Positions 61,443-64,000 of a stretch of DNA of 64,000 nucleotides are shown here, one piece after another (the first letter of the stretch is position 1; each line of letters opens with the position of its first letter). Source of the DNA: Whitmania pigra (taxonomy: Eukaryota; Annelida; Clitellata; Hirudinida; Haemopidae); assembly GCA_021613335.1 (NCBI GenBank), contig JAJTWR010000143.1:90001-154000 (forward strand), given 5' to 3'. The notes under the pieces were generated by a model. That model was given only the letters and a program-made list of their open reading frames with translations, did no database searches and was not told where the DNA came from. Position numbers and translations under genes: made by a program.

Positions 61443-64000
61443 ATGAATACCAGAGTTACATTTGCCCTGGTAATCATAATCAAAGGGATATCGTTGCTTC
61501 AAGGTAACGCATTTCCAATTTTTCAACGACGGAAATGATTTAAGTTGAGCAATCACAGTCAGGTATTCCGTAAAAGATGCAACATCCCAAGGTAAAACAA
61601 TTTCTGAAAAATATTCCCATCTGGCAATTGATGGAGACATAAATTCATGTGCAATCTCTGAAAGCACTAAACTTGAACTGGCATGGTGGAGTGTGAAACT
61701 CGATAAAGATTATAATGTTGCGAAAATTATTATAAATTACAACTCTAGATCAGAAGGTTTGCCGACAAATATTTTTATTAACTAATAGTTATTTTATGTA
61801 TTGATTTTATCTTAATGCAGTTAAACCACTAAATTATTCAAAGATAAATTTAAATAATCTCTGATAAATTTCAGATTTACATAAATACATGACTCACTTC
61901 ATAGTACATGTGTCAAAAGATATCAGGAATCCTGAAGAAAATGTATGTGGTTCACACTTAGGAAAAAAGAACGAAGGTTTTCACAAACTTTGAAGTTTAA
62001 TTTGACATGTAAATGAACAAATTCTGTAACAAACCTTTTCTGTCGATTTTCTTAAAAACAAAATCAATCTTCAGAGTTTGAAACTTCTTTGTCCACTGCG
62101 CCAGTTCTTGAGTTTATGAAAGAATAATTCAACTCTGTAAAGCTGAACAGAAACTTTATTGGCTGCCAAATACTTTGAAACAGAAACGCGACTGAAATAT
62201 ATCGCTATTATCTTTAAAGTACGCATTCGCCTGCAAAATCGACGAATTAACAATCTTTATCGAACTCGAACTTCCCGCCACCACTAGGCCTGTTACTCCT
62301 TTCTTTTATACTCCAACATGGCGTCACAACAAACACGATTTTTTTTTTGTAAATTCAAATTGGTTTTGTCAATAAAATAAAAAATGTTTTTATAATCTGT
62401 AGTACCTAGGATTGTCGTTTTGAACTGTGTGAAACATGTTTATGGAAATTTGGTTACGATAAAGAGGTTCGGAGGATTGTTTCGAACTTGGCTGGTTCTC
62501 TGTGAAGTCCAAATTCATGCGGATCTTGAAATAGGTAAGTGTTGGCTAACTATTATTTGCTTGAGTAAATGCTTTTATACATTTTCTTAGTTATTATTAA
62601 ATTTAGTGCATTTAATAGTATTTTAAGTTTTTTTTAATAAAATAATCATCATATAATGTAATAAATTATTATCTTTAGTATCATTCAACAAACCAACCTT
62701 TCATAATGGAATAATCTTCAAGAATACATCAGGATTAGCAGTGGATGGCAACAACGATTCATGTGCGAAAATTGTTGCTCATAAAGAAGAGTTTGCATGG
62801 TGGAAAATCTCACTTAACGAAGATTATTATATTGACAAGGTCGAAATCTACTTTAATCCAAAATCATCAGGTTAGTTGATTTTGTTTTAATGAATTAATA
62901 ATAATACAAATTTGAAATTAAAAATGGAACATTTTATAGATGTTTCCACAATTAATAATTTCAACGTATACGTTTCAAATATTGAGAATGACTTTGAAAA
63001 AGATATTTGCGAAGGCTTTAACGCTACAACAGAAATGAGCAAATCGAGTAGGTCATTTATTTCAACAAGTGATTTTCTCTTTATATAAACTTACATGATA
63101 TTATTTATTATTGACTGAAGTGCGGATCGTTATTGTAAATGCAATTATAAAAATGACTGAATTATGTCACCATGTAAGTTAATTAAATTCTTGTTTAGGT
63201 GGTGTTATCGAGTTGAAATGCAGAGAACCAAAACCAAGAGGTAAGTTCGTAACAATAAAAAAGATCGGTGGAAACATACCTCATCATCTTCAGGGTTTAT
63301 GTGAAATTGAAATCTACTCGAAAGATTATAACCCAACTTTAGGTTATAAAAATATATGATTTATATTAACTTTGATATATTTTAGTCGTTTAGACATTGA
63401 TTCTAATATCAATCAGAAAAAAATATAAGAGAAATGATTTGTTACAAATTTTAAGCACAAAATAAAATATTTGAAGTTGTTTAATAGTCTCTGATATTGA
63501 AAATATTTTATTAGAATGTAATTCGACGTATCGAGAATGCCTTCCACTTCAAATATGCCTTCCAGAGCACAAATTATGTGACGGTGTTAAAAACTGCCCC
63601 GACGGGTTAGACGAATCTATGTCTCGCTGCAGTGAGTTTCTTCACTATTCAATTATGAGAGATTATCAAATTGTTTATTTATGTTTGAAATTTCGTGTTT
63701 TAGAAATTTGTTTAAAGCAGGCTTAATTTAGATTATCGAACATGAATGAATTAAAACAAGTGAATTCGAATTATTGTATTTTAAAAAGTATTCTTTTCTT
63801 TTTATCTATTTGATATTCTAAACAAATTCCAAAGAATGCCAATCTTATCAATATATGTGCGAATGGAACTATCAATGCATACCTAAAGATTGGCTGTGTG
63901 ATGGTTTTAAAGATTGCCCTTACGGCGATGATGAAAAAACGGGTTGTGGTAAAGTTTACAATTTGCAATTTTTTTTTATTTTTTTAAGCCTTTCTAAAAT
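61443..64000 (+). CDS. FTP-lectin x2 / LDLa ... (gene H), 5' part only
   Basis: Exons: 61443-61503, 61559-61756, 61875-61976, 62403-62534, 62679-62870, 62940-63047, 63199-63342, 63515-63631, 63835-63948; the gene continues beyond the window. Exon lengths equal those of gene G one for one, and sequence is very close, so G and H are a recent pair. Signal peptide MNTRVTFALVIIIKGISLL; two FTP domains ([34 protein letters not shown]); LDLa modules CLPEHKLCDGVKNCPDG and CIPKDWLCDGFKDCPYG. All frames open so far. Whether H keeps the catalytic His cannot be seen here. Confidence 0.87.
62083..62335. repeat. Unclassified interspersed repeat, copy 2
   Basis: Intronic in gene H; matches 49360-49535 along its 3' two-thirds and ends in GGCGTCACAACA. 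The 5' part (62083-62130) has no match in the window. Confidence 0.6.

Overview
This window is animal nuclear DNA. It is visibly AT-rich, has short GT-AG introns, and is crowded with transposons of many classes (hAT, Tc1/mariner, pogo, PIF/Harbinger-like, two kinds of LINE, a Gypsy/mag-like LTR element, SINEs). There are no operons, bacterial signals or viral genomes. The phylum cannot be fixed from the sequence; an AT-rich marine or aquatic invertebrate is the best guess (inference).

The core is a tandem, all-plus-strand cluster of at least eight copies of one multidomain gene. A full copy encodes a signal peptide, two fucolectin/F5-8C-like (FTP-type) lectin domains, three LDL-receptor class A modules, an SRCR-like domain and a C-terminal S1 serine protease, sometimes followed by a short hydrophobic tail. 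Almost every intron up to the SRCR domain is phase 1, so modules are symmetric. I could reconstruct uninterrupted reading frames for A (3431-12088, 872 aa), B (12930-17910, 798 aa), E (29278-34569, 831 aa) and G (44870-58448, 803 aa). H (61443-end) is intact as far as the window goes. An upstream copy is present only as its 3' end (1-717). C (18364-21310), D (23538-28884) and F (36709-41400) are broken in different ways, and single-exon relics lie at about 2029-2442, 35165-35210 and 43690-43770. The proteases share a non-canonical activation site (Tyr before Ile-Ile-Asn-Gly) and Asn in place of the trypsin Asp189. G has lost the catalytic His although its frame is intact.

Layout: 1-2505 is a diverged duplicate of 11372-13985. 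2518-3122 is an ATT microsatellite. A contains a hAT MITE, a foldback-like element and a hAT remnant in its introns. B is compact and has lost one protease intron. C is split by a foldback-like element. 21.3-23.5 kb is transposon debris. D and E follow. 35-44 kb contains the wreck of F, split by a nearly intact LINE and cut off by an LTR element with a SAP-domain protein. G has introns swollen by pogo, Tc1, SINE, microsatellite, hAT and R2/NeSL-like debris. 58.7-60.2 kb holds two nested foldback-like elements, and H ends the window.

The likely biology (inference) is a diversifying family of secreted or membrane-tethered lectin-proteases, built like pattern-recognition proteases, evolving by tandem duplication, pseudogenisation and transposon insertion.
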